From the NCBI RefSeq assembly GCF_017562075.2, contig NC_054084.1, forward strand, positions 14,894,798 through 14,958,797: a stretch of 64,000 nt of DNA, in the 5' to 3' direction. A program made the translations under genes and the position numbers. The stretch is from Anopheles merus (taxonomy: Eukaryota; Arthropoda; Insecta; Diptera; Culicidae). Positions 63,795-64,000 of this stretch are shown here, piece after piece. Each line of letters begins with the position of its first letter. The first letter of the stretch is position 1. Below the pieces are notes generated by a model. The model was not told where the DNA came from and did no database searches. It worked only from the letters and a program-made list of their open reading frames with translations.

Positions 63795-64000
63795 GGGGCA
63801 AGTGTGCCACCTTAAGCATTTCAAGTTATAACTCACTAAAACGTGTTTTTCAAAAGCCGATTTAAATCTCATAACCATTTTACATCTATTTCCTCACTGA
63901 TTAATGAGTTTCGCTTGAAAAAAGTGCAAACAAAACAGTTTTTGAAGCGTTTTAAAAAGGGTCCAAAAAGACGTTGTTTTTTGGGCTATGGGGCAAGAGT
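63795..64000. repeat. Partial unnamed interspersed repeat at the window edge
   Basis: GGGGCAAGTGTGCCACC at 63795-63811 recurs in part as GGGGCAAG at 63990, in the same orientation about 195 bp apart, with the second copy running off the window. This suggests a repeat with periodic or terminal GGGGCAAG motifs. The family is unknown. Confidence 0.35.

Noticed and set aside
1..64000. tRNA, rRNA, known insect microRNA or CRISPR sequences
   Set aside because: I looked for T-loop-like GGTTC motifs, well-known microRNA seeds and spaced repeats and saw none that held up; a covariance-model scan would be decisive.

Overview
The window reads as nuclear DNA from a dipteran insect, most likely a mosquito of the Anopheles gambiae group. 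The main reason is an intact hAT transposon whose length, transposase length (603 aa) and 11-bp imperfect ends agree with what I remember of Herves, described from An. gambiae. Dense CA/GT and GA/CT microsatellites, decayed non-LTR retrotransposons, a TA-flanked MITE and the near absence of long open frames fit the same picture. There is no sign of bacterial operons, rRNA, tRNA or CRISPR. I could run no search, so the species call is inference.

Layout. At 0-1.8 kb a minus-strand chain of four short candidate exons, with matching phases, a stop codon and a poly(A) signal, may be the 3' end of a gene entering from the right. From 1.8 to 11.1 kb I see mostly non-coding DNA with microsatellites and one weak plus-strand first-exon candidate (5602-5718). 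The Herves-like element fills 11142-14966 between perfect 8-bp duplications and includes a 103-bp tandem repeat near its right end. From 15.5 to 25.2 kb there are three further minus-strand exon candidates with strong splice sites, of which 15517-15570 is the best. From 25 to 40 kb the sequence is non-coding, with a LINE relic at 39.6-39.8 kb. At 40.86-44.3 kb there is a CG- and CA-rich island ending in a consensus minus-strand splice donor, which could be a promoter with a non-coding first exon. From 44.3 to 64 kb AT-rich tracts carry the MITE (48571-48935), LINE relics (about 49.3 and 55.5-56.35 kb) and a partial unnamed repeat cut by the right edge.

How it may fit together: if the minus-strand exon candidates belong to one transcript, this is a gene with very long introns, running from a promoter near 41-43 kb to a 3' end near base 15, with the transposon in an intron in the same orientation. 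This is a hypothesis. The phases do not close across all candidates, and I recognise no protein domain in them. The only well-supported protein gene is the transposase. I found no convincing undescribed biological system; the most rewarding objects are the intact, possibly mobile transposon and its hairpin-bearing repeat array.
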